A stretch of 64,000 bases of DNA from CAZWCE01 sp964632505. Lineage in GTDB: Bacteria; Planctomycetota; Planctomycetia; Pirellulales; Thermoguttaceae. Below, piece by piece: positions 37,207 to 45,239 of this stretch. Position 1 is the first letter of the stretch, and every line of letters begins with the position of its first letter. The stretch is taken from contig CAZWCE010000002.1 in NCBI GenBank assembly GCA_964632505.1, positions 266,157 through 330,156 on the forward strand, written 5' to 3'. The position numbers and the translations under genes were made by a program. Below the pieces are notes generated by a model. It did not search any database and was not told the origin of the DNA. It saw nothing but the letters and a program-made list of their open reading frames with translations.

Positions 37207-37502
37207 TAGCCATTAAATTCCCGGAAGAGCCAAAAAAGAAGGGAATTGAGAACCGAACAAAACCTATGGAGCGTCGCATCAAGAATGGGCCGAGGGTTCG
37301 CGATCGGTGCGACGCTCCTTGAAAACATCCTATTCCATCGTCGGACGAAAAACCCCCTTGATCCGACATGGCCTTCCTCTGTATAATATATTCGTTCTCC
37401 CCTCACGATCGCCTTCCAAGTCACCCCGGCCGTTATTTCACTCTCACCGTTCACTGCTGTCTCACCCCTTCATTCCTTTGAGAAAGATAAGTTGTACGTC
37501 TC
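37207..37502 (+). other. Non-coding stretch with hairpin related to the palindromic family
   Basis: GGAGCGTCGCA (37268-37278) and TGCGACGCTCC (37308-37318) form a perfect 11-bp stem. The left arm matches the GAGCGTCGCATC start of the palindromic repeats. A promoter for the next gene follows at 37358-37387. No ORF is convincing here. Confidence 0.55.
37358..37387 (+). promoter_or_regulatory. Candidate promoter of the beta-helix protein gene
   Basis: TTGATC (37358-37363) and a perfect TATAAT (37382-37387) are 18 bp apart, about 115 bp before the start codon. Confidence 0.5.
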
Positions 37503-39041
37503 ATGATCTACAAACCATCCACGATTTCTCTGATATTGTTCGTGTCGTTGTTTCTTGCGGCCCCCTCCTCCCAAGCCGAAGAGGTGGTCACCTATGAAAA
37601 ATTCGGTGCCGTCGGCGACGGGGTCCACGACGATTTGCCGGCGATATGCGAAGCGCATGAGTATGCGAATGCTCAAGGACTTCCCGTCCGATCGAAGGCC
37701 AACGCGACCTACCATCTCGGCAGCAAGGCGTTGACGGCGGTCATCGCCACCGACACCGACTGGAACACATCACGCTTCACGATCGACGATACGGACGACG
37801 TCGAAAATCATAAGGAATCTCTTTTTGAAGTGCGTTCCTTGCTCGAATCCGAGGATTTGCCGATTGAAAGCCTCACCCGCGATCAGAAGCAACTGGAAGT
37901 GCATCCCGAACGCGATTGCTACGTTCTTGTGACCAACAACAAGATCAAACGATACATTCGCCGCGGAAGCAACCAGAACTCCGGAACCGCTCAACGCGAT
38001 TGCTTCATCCTTCGTCGGGACGGTTCCATCGAAGGAGACATCGATTGGGACTACGACCACATCAGTCGGGTGGTGGCCCATCACATCGATGAAAAGAAGC
38101 TCGTCCTGCGAGGCGGCGTCTTCACGACGTTCGCCAATCGCATGAAGCAGGAGAAGGGATACAACTATTGGGGCCGAAACATCACCATCAAACGCTCCAA
38201 TACGGAGGTCGATGGCTTGACCCATTACGTCGTCGGAGAAACGTCGGTCGGGCATCCCTACTCCGGCTTCATCAGGGTGAACAACTGCGCCAATGTGACC
38301 CTGCGGAACTGCTTCGCGACCGGACACAAAATCTATTCCACGATCGGCTCGGCGGGCAGGCCGGTCAGCATGGGTTCGTACGACTACTCCGCCAATAGCG
38401 TGGTCAACTTCAGTATGATCGGTTGTCGGATGAATCATATCAAGGATCGAACCCGTTGGGGTGTGATCGGAACGAACTTCTGCAAAAATATTTTACTCGA
38501 AGACTGCGAACTCTCGAGGATGGACACGCATATGGGGGTTTCCGGGACCTACGTGATTCGAAGATGTGCACTTGGCCACATGGGGCTGAACGCCATCGGT
38601 CGGGGACTTCTCTTGGTGGAAGACTCCACACTATACGATAGATCGCTGATCAACTTCCGTAGCGATTACGGCAGCACTTGGGAAGGAGAGGTCGTCATCC
38701 GCGACTGCCGCTGGATTCCGGCCTGCGGCAGAAAATGCACCCCGAATTTGATCCATGTTCGAAACGACGGCAAGCACGATTTTGGCTACGACTGCTTCAT
38801 GCCCCGCGAAATCACGATCGAAGGATTGTACGTGGACGACTCGAATCATCCCGAAAACTATCAGGGCATGTATCTCTTCAGCAATCCCGGCGGGAGCCAA
38901 TCCGAAAAGGCAGCTTTCCCTTACGCGCTGAGCCAAAAAGTTACGATTCGGGGTCTGAAAACCGCCAGCGGCAAGGAGCCCCGCATTTCCCCGAACCCAC
39001 AACTTGCGGAAAGCGTCACCCTCACCCAGGAGAAAAAGTAA
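37503..39041 (+). CDS. Secreted right-handed beta-helix (pectate-lyase-superfamily-like) protein
   Basis: The product has 512 residues with a signal peptide (about 1-25). The segment KFGAVGDGVHDD (about 32-43) is the classic opening of the pectate-lyase/GH28 superfamily N-terminal region. The body shows repeated strand-turn units rich in Asn, Cys and Gly (NCANVTLRNCFATG, NILLEDCELSR, VIRRCALGHMG) as expected for parallel beta-helix coils. It probably binds or cleaves an acidic or fucose-bearing polysaccharide outside the cytoplasm; catalytic residues cannot be picked by eye. It is single-gene, inside the block bracketed by the 242-bp inverted repeats. Confidence 0.78.
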   Translation: MIYKPSTISLILFVSLFLAAPSSQAEEVVTYEKFGAVGDGVHDDLPAICEAHEYANAQGLPVRSKANATYHLGSKALTAVIATDTDWNTSRFTIDDTDDVENHKESLFEVRSLLESEDLPIESLTRDQKQLEVHPERDCYVLVTNNKIKRYIRRGSNQNSGTAQRDCFILRRDGSIEGDIDWDYDHISRVVAHHIDEKKLVLRGGVFTTFANRMKQEKGYNYWGRNITIKRSNTEVDGLTHYVVGETSVGHPYSGFIRVNNCANVTLRNCFATGHKIYSTIGSAGRPVSMGSYDYSANSVVNFSMIGCRMNHIKDRTRWGVIGTNFCKNILLEDCELSRMDTHMGVSGTYVIRRCALGHMGLNAIGRGLLLVEDSTLYDRSLINFRSDYGSTWEGEVVIRDCRWIPACGRKCTPNLIHVRNDGKHDFGYDCFMPREITIEGLYVDDSNHPENYQGMYLFSNPGGSQSEKAAFPYALSQKVTIRGLKTASGKEPRISPNPQLAESVTLTQEKK

Positions 39042-39316
39042 GCCAAAGGAATCGATCGGAAAACGGCCGTTTTCGATGGAAACAGGGGCCTTCGAGTCGG
39101 CATGGAACATCACCGTGCCGACAATCATCTCAATCTGCTCTTTCGACGACACCCACTTCAGCGCCCCAGCAATGAGCCGAGCAGGGGGGGGGAAAGTCCG
39201 GTTTGTGCGATTGAGATACTTCCATGTCGACCATCCAGTACGCCACCTGAGAAGCGGGAATGCATCAAGGTTTGATCGGCAGTCGGGTTGTGGTAAGATT
39301 CTGTAAGCGTGCTCTT
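39042..39316. other. Non-coding stretch before palindromic repeat copy 3
   Basis: With the repeat and the stretch to 39634 this is a 593-bp gap. A G-run (39183-39192) is the only notable feature; no convincing ORF was seen. Confidence 0.4.
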
Positions 39317-39422
39317 ATTGGGCGTCGCATAAACAGTGAGCCCAGGGCGACCCACGAAAGCCAGTGATCGCGGGAGTTAAGCGTTGAAACGAGGGCTCAC
39401 TACTTACGCGAACATCAATAAA
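39317..39422 (+). repeat. Palindromic intergenic repeat, copy 3 (divergent)
   Basis: The unit opens ATTGGGCGTCGCAT and ends CGCGAACATCAATAAA. The outer stem is extended here: GTGAGCCC pairs with GGGCTCAC, and CGCATAAAC opposes ACTTACGCG. The centre differs from copies 1 and 2, but length and both ends are conserved. It lies 212 bp upstream of wecB. Confidence 0.65.
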
Positions 39423-39634
39423 TGTTTCGAGTGATCGTTTGCGCTCCAGAAGATGCCGGCCGGGATGCGCCCGATCTACGATTCGGCAACTCTTTCCTCG
39501 ACGCCTATGACGTCGAAAGCGGGTGTTTCTAGAAACGATCCAAGCCGGCGCGTCCACCACCGCCGGGATGGTAGATGATCGCCTTCGGTTCACGGCTTAC
39601 GCCCCACGAGAAGAGAGGATGAATCTCCCGTCAC

Positions 39635-40774
39635 ATGAAGAAAATAGCTTTCGTTTTTGGAACCCGTCCCGAAGCCATCAAGCTCGCACCGTTGGTCCTG
39701 GCGATGCACAACCACCGAGACTTTCTTCCGTATCTGTGCATCACCGGTCAACATCGAGAAATGCTCCAGCAGGTGCTCGACGTTTTCGAAATCTCTCCCG
39801 ATGCCGATCTATCGCTGATGCGTCCGGGCCAATCCCTCGCCGGATTGACCGCCCGAGCCATCGAAGCGATCGACACCTGCCTCCGGGCGGAACGTCCCGA
39901 CATGGTCCTTGTCCAAGGAGACACGACCACCGCCTTTTGCGCTGCGCTCTGTGCCTTTTATCTCCAAATTCCCCTCGGCCACGTCGAAGCCGGATTGCGG
40001 ACCGGAAACCGTTTCTCCCCTTTCCCCGAGGAAGTGAATCGGGTAATGATCTCGCAAATGGCCGATCTGCATTTCGCGCCGACCGATCGAGCCCGGCGGA
40101 ATCTTTTGAATTCCACGATTCGGGATTCCCAGATCACCGTCACCGGCAACACGGTCATCGATGCTCTCCATCTCGCCTTGGGGAGCATCGAGAAAAATCC
40201 GCCGGCGATTTCCGAACTCCCCGAATTCCTGCAGCCGGCATCCTCGACCGATGATCCGCCGATGGTCCTCATCACGGGACATCGACGCGAGAACTTCGGG
40301 GAAGGACTCGAGCGTCTCTGCCGGGCGATCGTGACTCTAGCCACCGAGTTTCCGGAAGTGCATTTCGTCTATCCGGTCCATTTGAATCCCGTCGTGCAGA
40401 AGGGGACCCGACGGTTCTTAGCGACCGGGCAAGGGAAGAACATCCACCTAATCGAGCCGGTGGGATACCTCGAATTCGTCGCGATGATGCACCGTGCAAC
40501 ACTGATCCTCTCCGACTCCGGTGGAGTGCAGGAGGAAGCGCCCAGTCTCGGCAAGCCGGTCCTGGTGACGCGAGAAACGACCGAACGGCCCGAGGCCCTC
40601 GAAACATCCGCGGTACAACTGGTCGGCACCGACGAAGAGCGCATCTGTCAAACCGTTCGTCGTCTTCTGACCGACGAGGCAGCTTATCGCGCCATGGCCC
40701 GAACCGCGAACCCTTTCGGCGATGGTCACGCCTCGGATCGCATCCTTGATCGCCTCAAGAAATTCTGGGATTGA
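39635..40774 (+). CDS. wecB: UDP-N-acetylglucosamine 2-epimerase (non-hydrolysing)
   Basis: The product has 379 residues, the usual family length. It opens with KIAFVFGTRPEAIKLAPL, the classic start of WecB. It also shows TGQHREML, QGDTTTAFCAALCAFY, the HVEAGLRTGNRFSPFPEEVNR segment and ITGHRRENFGEGLERL. The C-terminal half carries the UDP-binding ILSDSGGVQEEAPSLGKPVL loop. It interconverts UDP-GlcNAc and UDP-ManNAc in the cytoplasm, feeding cell-surface polysaccharide synthesis. No glycosyltransferase cluster adjoins it. Confidence 0.95.
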   Translation: MKKIAFVFGTRPEAIKLAPLVLAMHNHRDFLPYLCITGQHREMLQQVLDVFEISPDADLSLMRPGQSLAGLTARAIEAIDTCLRAERPDMVLVQGDTTTAFCAALCAFYLQIPLGHVEAGLRTGNRFSPFPEEVNRVMISQMADLHFAPTDRARRNLLNSTIRDSQITVTGNTVIDALHLALGSIEKNPPAISELPEFLQPASSTDDPPMVLITGHRRENFGEGLERLCRAIVTLATEFPEVHFVYPVHLNPVVQKGTRRFLATGQGKNIHLIEPVGYLEFVAMMHRATLILSDSGGVQEEAPSLGKPVLVTRETTERPEALETSAVQLVGTDEERICQTVRRLLTDEAAYRAMARTANPFGDGHASDRILDRLKKFWD

Positions 40775-40837
40775 TCGTCGCCGACGTGAAAAACGCTCAA
40801 GAATCCAATCGAAACGGCGAGCAGGAGATAAGCCGGA

Positions 40838-41491
40838 TTAATCGGCGTTTTGCTTCTTATCCGAATCGGCTGCATACGGAGGTTGGAGTGTTTGCGGCAT
40901 ACGGGTGGGAGCTGAAACCCCCGCAGTCAAGGCCCAGCGCATCCCTTCCTCGACCGTCATTTCAACCGGCGTGACCGCCTCCTCGGGGACGACGAAGCAG
41001 TATCCACCAATCTGGGAACTCCACTGCACATAGACCACCACGTGCCCTTGATACGCCAACCCCTCAGGTAAACCAGACAGGTCCCTTCGAGTGATGAATC
41101 CCAACGTTCGGATACCGGTATTGGGAATTTCCACCAACACACACTGCCCGAGTTGCTGCTCAACATCGCCTTGGAACATGTTCATCAAATCCTTGGAGGC
41201 GCCGTAGATCTTTCCGAAAATCGGAATGGCGCGCAGCACCCGATCGACCCCTTCGAGGAGCCAACGTACTATCCACGTGTACATAAGCACGCCGATCCCG
41301 AAGATGATGAGCAAAAACAGAATCAGGTTCATCCCCGGAAATTCGTACGCCTCGGGAATGAACTGTTTGGTGAGGATCCGAATAACGGATTCGGCTGTAC
41401 GAACCAACCAGATGAAAACGTAAACCGTGACGACCACCGGTAGGATGACGGCCAGTCCTTTGAAGAAGGTCTGGGTAATGCGACGCATCAT
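40838..41491 (-). CDS. DUF502-family membrane protein
   Basis: With the ATG at 41491 the product has 217 residues. Its start overlaps the stop of the HAD phosphatase gene as ATGA, so the two are translationally coupled. Two membrane helices (about 9-28 and 52-75) are followed by the family pattern RAIPIFGKIYGASKDLMNMF and a beta-rich domain with GFITR and VPEEAVTPVEMTVEEGM. DUF502 proteins are inner-membrane proteins of unknown function found across many phyla. An upstream TTG at 41530 is in frame but unlikely. Confidence 0.85.
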   Translation of the reverse strand: MMRRITQTFFKGLAVILPVVVTVYVFIWLVRTAESVIRILTKQFIPEAYEFPGMNLILFLLIIFGIGVLMYTWIVRWLLEGVDRVLRAIPIFGKIYGASKDLMNMFQGDVEQQLGQCVLVEIPNTGIRTLGFITRRDLSGLPEGLAYQGHVVVYVQWSSQIGGYCFVVPEEAVTPVEMTVEEGMRWALTAGVSAPTRMPQTLQPPYAADSDKKQNAD

Positions 41492-42240
41492 GATTTTTCC
41501 CTCTGCTGTGCTCTCCGTTGCGAAACCCAATACTGGATTCCCTCCCGGACACCGTCGGCCATCTCCTTTTTCGCGAGATAAACGTGCGGCTTCTCATGAA
41601 GCTTTTTCAGTTCATCGTGCGCATTGGCCACAATGATTCCACGAAAACCCGGCGCAAAGAGGGCCAAATCGTTCCCCGAATTGCCGCTCACGATGATCTG
41701 ATCGGGCGTATATCGTAGATGCTCTGCCAGAAAAGCGGCGGCGGAGCCCTTGTCGACCCCTTTCGGCAAAAAGTCGAGGTCCCGACCAGAACTATAGATA
41801 CACTGAACGCCCAGACCGGCAACATCGAGATTGTCAACCAACCGATCCAAATCCCTTTGCGTCGCGTTCTCGAAATAATAGCTGACTTTGTAATCGGTCT
41901 GACATTCCGGCGGTTGAAGTTCCAAATCGGGTTCTTCTCCGAGAACCTCACGAATCTTTGCTGCATCCCAACGTTCGGAGATTTTCTCCCACCATTTCGT
42001 CACGGGGGTCCCCGAAGGAAATGCCCGAATCTCACTGCCGACGCCCCCGATCACCGCCACCGGCTTCGGGAGTGGCGTCTTCTCGACATCCGACAAGACC
42101 GATTCGAAAAGGCGCCCCGTCGCGTAGGCCAGTTTGAGCCAGCTTCGCGATTCGGAATAAAAAACGGCGAACCGCTCCAGGGCCTCCCGATCGCCGATGA
42201 GCGTTTCGTCCAAATCGCTGATCAATAAATACTTCGCCAT
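41488..42240 (-). CDS. HAD-superfamily sucrose-6-phosphate phosphatase-like protein
   Basis: The product has 250 residues. HAD motif I is SDLDETL (8-14), motif II lies in AYATGR (38-43) and motif IV is SGNSGND near 188. The spacing and the C2-type cap with KVSYYFE resemble the S6PP family, which removes phosphate from sucrose-6-phosphate or related sugars such as mannosyl- or glucosyl-glycerate phosphates. No sucrose-phosphate synthase is nearby. The gene is coupled to the DUF502 gene by ATGA overlap. Confidence 0.82.
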   Translation of the reverse strand: MAKYLLISDLDETLIGDREALERFAVFYSESRSWLKLAYATGRLFESVLSDVEKTPLPKPVAVIGGVGSEIRAFPSGTPVTKWWEKISERWDAAKIREVLGEEPDLELQPPECQTDYKVSYYFENATQRDLDRLVDNLDVAGLGVQCIYSSGRDLDFLPKGVDKGSAAAFLAEHLRYTPDQIIVSGNSGNDLALFAPGFRGIIVANAHDELKKLHEKPHVYLAKKEMADGVREGIQYWVSQRRAQQREKS

Positions 42241-42554
42241 AATTTTTCCTTGGTCGGTGTTTCTTGAACTGTGATACCTTCATTCAAAACGGGTTTCCCG
42301 AAAACTCGGGGAAGAAGAGAACCGCGATCAATACAAAACCGGTTCTGCATTCTAAGCCAGATCGGGTCCGAGAAAAAGGGAAGTTTCTCATAGAATCCCG
42401 AAAGCCCCTCTTGCTCCATGATCATATCACTGGTAGTTTGGCAAGGTAGTCAGTTTGGCAAGGTAGTCAGGGGGCATCGTTCGTTTCACTTCACCGAACT
42501 CCTTTCTTACTTATCCCAAACAGAACAATTGCATAGGAAAACGGTTTCGATCAA
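42241..42554. other. Divergent intergenic region with 17-bp tandem repeat
   Basis: AGTTTGGCAAGGTAGTC occurs twice in tandem at 42435-42451 and 42452-42468, upstream of pcm. No other structure or ORF is convincing in these 314 bp. Confidence 0.5.
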
Positions 42555-43205
42555 ATGACTTTCGATCCTCATCAAGAAGAAACATTATGGAAAGAATCGA
42601 GGCGTCAAATGATAGAAACGGTGCGCACTTACGGGATGATCAACGAAAAGGTCCTTGAAGCGATGAGTCGCGTGCCCCGACATCTCTTCCCCCCACCCGA
42701 CTACCGTACTGAGTCGATCTACAGGAATCAACCTTTTCCCATCGGGCATGGGCAAACCATCTCTCAGCCTTTCATCGTGGCCTACATGACCAGCGTGCTC
42801 GATCCTCAACCCGGCGAAAAAATTCTTGAAATCGGCTGCGGTTGCGGCTATCAGTCGGCGATCCTCTTGGAAATGGGCGCAGAGATTTTCGCGGTGGAAC
42901 GAATTACCGAACTGGCCGAGCACGCCGAAAAGATCCTCAAAGATCTTTATCCCGAGGAGAGAATCCACATTCAATCCGGCGAACGATTGCTCGAATGGTC
43001 GGAGGCGGCTCCTTTCGAAAAAATCCTGGGGGCCTGCGCTCCGAAAGAAATCCCCCCCTCGCTTATCGAACAACTCGGCGAGAGTGGAAGGATGGTTCTT
43101 CCGATCGGTCTGGACCACCAGCAGCTCGTCCTGGTCACCATGCAGGAAAGCAAACCGGAAATCGAACCGCTGTTGCGTGTCAGCTTCGTACCGCTTGTGC
43201 AGTGA
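42555..43205 (+). CDS. pcm: Protein-L-isoaspartate O-methyltransferase
   Basis: The product has 216 residues, the usual length. VPRHLFPPPDYR near the start, the IGHGQTISQPFIVAYM segment and the SAM-binding ILEIGCGCGYQSAILL are diagnostic of Pcm. ERITELAEHAEKIL and GRMVLPIG follow as expected. It methylates isoaspartyl residues so that they can return to aspartate, repairing aged proteins. It stands alone in this window. Confidence 0.93.
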   Translation: MTFDPHQEETLWKESRRQMIETVRTYGMINEKVLEAMSRVPRHLFPPPDYRTESIYRNQPFPIGHGQTISQPFIVAYMTSVLDPQPGEKILEIGCGCGYQSAILLEMGAEIFAVERITELAEHAEKILKDLYPEERIHIQSGERLLEWSEAAPFEKILGACAPKEIPPSLIEQLGESGRMVLPIGLDHQQLVLVTMQESKPEIEPLLRVSFVPLVQ

Positions 43206-43262
43206 GGATGCCCTTTATCATATCGAATCTCGAGACATACAACAAAGCATTCCGGACACACG

Positions 43263-44684
43263 CTATTCGGCAAAACGCAGTGAATAGAGGTCGGCATCCC
43301 GGAGGACGAAGCGCAACCGGACCGGTTTTCCCACCAGCGATTCGAGGCTGGATTCATGTTGCCAGGAAACCTGCCGTTCGAGCTCATCACCATACATGGC
43401 GGGGCATTCAGCCAACATGAAACCCGGGCGCGGTTTGCCCTCGGCATCCAGCACTTCCACGCGAACGCTTCCGGCCGCGGAGGTCGAGAAGTTCAAGCAG
43501 AGTCGCTTGCCGGAGAAGAGAAACGGCCGCGTGATCATTTCACCTCCTTCAAAGGAGGCATGGATCGACACAAAACCATCCGGGCGAACGGTATAACGGC
43601 GAAGATCGCTTCCATCCCCGTCATAATAAGACTCGTTCACAAAGAGAGACAGTTCGAGAGGATGGCCGGGAAGATCGCTTGGAGTTTCCAGCATTCCCCA
43701 CCAAATATAATTGCTGCGATTCTGCCACTTGCCGGCGTGTCGACCGGGCCGAATCAAAGCTTCCGGCCATACGTGAAAATGAACGCCGTCACGGCTACAC
43801 ATCAGTAGGCCTTCGGTGAGGGCGTCCCGCTTCGGAAGAAAACGGGTCGGGAACCCTAAAAGAAGATGGGGCGAACGCGAGTACGGCAACACTTGATTGG
43901 TGTACAGATGCTGCTTCGGCAAACCGGAGTACTCCAGCCACACCGGCTCGGACCAATGGATCATGTCGTTGGAAACCGCGGTACGGATGCCCCGCACACC
44001 CTCATGGAAATCCCGCCAATAGGCGCGATACTTCTTCGCAACGGGATCCCAAAAAGCGAGATTCTGTGAGTCGAACGCCCCTGTAGTGATGACCGGCTCC
44101 TTCTGCATGAGCGACCAGTGGAGACCATCGGGACTCTCAAAAGCGTAGAGACCTTTCTCCGCCTTGGGCTTTCCACGTCCCACTGCTTTGTAGCGTTTTG
44201 CTTCCGGAACATTCGGGTTCTTATCGAGAAATGGGGTGAAATTGTGCGTGCCGAGACCATCCCACACGATATTGTTTTCTTTCGAGCCGGCAAACTCGCA
44301 AAGCCCGAGACATGGACGCTTCCAATGGATGCCATCCTTACTCTCGGCGTAACAGGTGACTTCGTGCGTCATTTTTCCTTGTTCGCTGTGGGACCCTCGG
44401 TAGTACATGCGGTACCGAGCCCCGTCCTGAAAAATCGTGAAGTAGCCGCAGGTGTTTCCCTCCCAGGGACGGTCGGTGTGCAGAACGACTTCTTCGGGCC
44501 GGGGGGTATGCAAACGCTGCTCGACGTCTCCCACCAATCGATCGATGAGATAATCATCGATAAAACACTCCCGACGACGCCCCAAATCCAAAGGCGAACT
44601 GGTATCGGAAGATTCCGCCTTGACAAATCCACATGAAGAAATCACGGCGAATATCAGCAAACACTGCAATCTAAAACACAACAT
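43263..44684 (-). CDS. Secreted five-bladed propeller glycosidase-like protein
   Basis: With the start at 44684 the product has 473 residues; the N-terminus is a signal peptide (MLCFRLQCLLIFAVISS). The body has five-bladed beta-propeller features seen in GH32/GH43/GH68-like proteins: RPWEGNTCGYFTIFQDGARYRMYYRGS, CYAESKDGIHWKRP, FESPDGLHWSL and RDGVHFHVWPEALIRPG. Planctomycetes have many such exported proteins of unknown specificity. The C-terminal 100 residues form a beta-sandwich-like tail. It is convergent with pcm and lies inside the inverted-repeat block. Confidence 0.75.
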   Translation of the reverse strand: MLCFRLQCLLIFAVISSCGFVKAESSDTSSPLDLGRRRECFIDDYLIDRLVGDVEQRLHTPRPEEVVLHTDRPWEGNTCGYFTIFQDGARYRMYYRGSHSEQGKMTHEVTCYAESKDGIHWKRPCLGLCEFAGSKENNIVWDGLGTHNFTPFLDKNPNVPEAKRYKAVGRGKPKAEKGLYAFESPDGLHWSLMQKEPVITTGAFDSQNLAFWDPVAKKYRAYWRDFHEGVRGIRTAVSNDMIHWSEPVWLEYSGLPKQHLYTNQVLPYSRSPHLLLGFPTRFLPKRDALTEGLLMCSRDGVHFHVWPEALIRPGRHAGKWQNRSNYIWWGMLETPSDLPGHPLELSLFVNESYYDGDGSDLRRYTVRPDGFVSIHASFEGGEMITRPFLFSGKRLCLNFSTSAAGSVRVEVLDAEGKPRPGFMLAECPAMYGDELERQVSWQHESSLESLVGKPVRLRFVLRDADLYSLRFAE

Positions 44685-45239
44685 TCCACTTTCTCGCTTC
44701 CGAAACGGGATTGATCGGTCTCGCTTATCGACCATATCATTTTTGGCTCTTCACGGATTTTCATGGCGTGCCGAAGTGCAATGATACGCGAATCCAATTG
44801 TCATGCATAAAAAGTGTTCGATTCGTCCCCTGCTTCGGCCGGAGCCATCTTCGCCTCGCACCCGCACGGCCGCAGGCCTCCAGGAGGCGGAGATGGTGGA
44901 GGGCGCAGCAGGGAACGCCCCCCTGCTTTGGTTGGTGAATCCGAGCCGAGCCAATCGATCTCGACGACAAGGACTCATCAATCAGCCACTAAAATGTCGG
45001 AAGAACCTCATTTTTGAAGGGCGGGCAATCTCATGCCGTTGTGTCCGATACCATCTCCTCGACGCTCCTCGAATCTTTATCACACTTTTGGAATCACTTG
45101 TCAAGTACGAAAACGTCGCACACGCCGGAAACGGATCTCAAACATTTCTCTCCATCGCCACTGGAAGCCGCTGATTCGAATTGCTATAATGACCGTCAGA
45201 TATTCGCCTTCCCGGCCACAAGCACATCAGGAGCTTCCA
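44685..45239. other. Divergent intergenic region containing the right inverted-repeat copy
   Basis: These 555 bp hold the 242-bp repeat (44768-45009). A TATAAT at 45185-45190 lies 50 bp before the next start codon, without a good -35 element. No convincing ORF was seen. Confidence 0.45.
44768..45009 (-). repeat. 242-bp inverted repeat, right copy
   Basis: The reverse complement matches 36965-37206 with 7 mismatches and no gaps. It lies 230 bp before a second PQQ-like propeller gene. The two copies enclose the beta-helix, wecB, DUF502, phosphatase, pcm and glycosidase-like genes. Confidence 0.85.

Noticed and set aside
37004..37216. A 70-residue ORF conserved in both copies of the 242-bp repeat (also 44761-44970)
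   Set aside because: The few differences between copies mostly change amino acids, no ribosome site is present, and several other frames are open through the same GC-rich repeat. It is a by-product of repeat conservation.
39422..39532. A 36-codon ORF starting right after palindromic repeat copy 3
   Set aside because: Too short, no ribosome site and no recognisable features.
42435..42468. Tandem repeat before pcm as a relic of the element's dodecamers (TTTGGCAA similarity)
   Set aside because: Only 8 bases resemble the dodecamer, the TTGG/CCAA arms are incomplete and no att-like sequence is nearby.
44765..44784. Possible sigma-54 -24/-12 promoter (TGGCGT ... GTGCA) at the edge of the right 242-bp repeat
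   Set aside because: The GG-to-GC spacing is 11 instead of 10 bases and the -12 element is poor.
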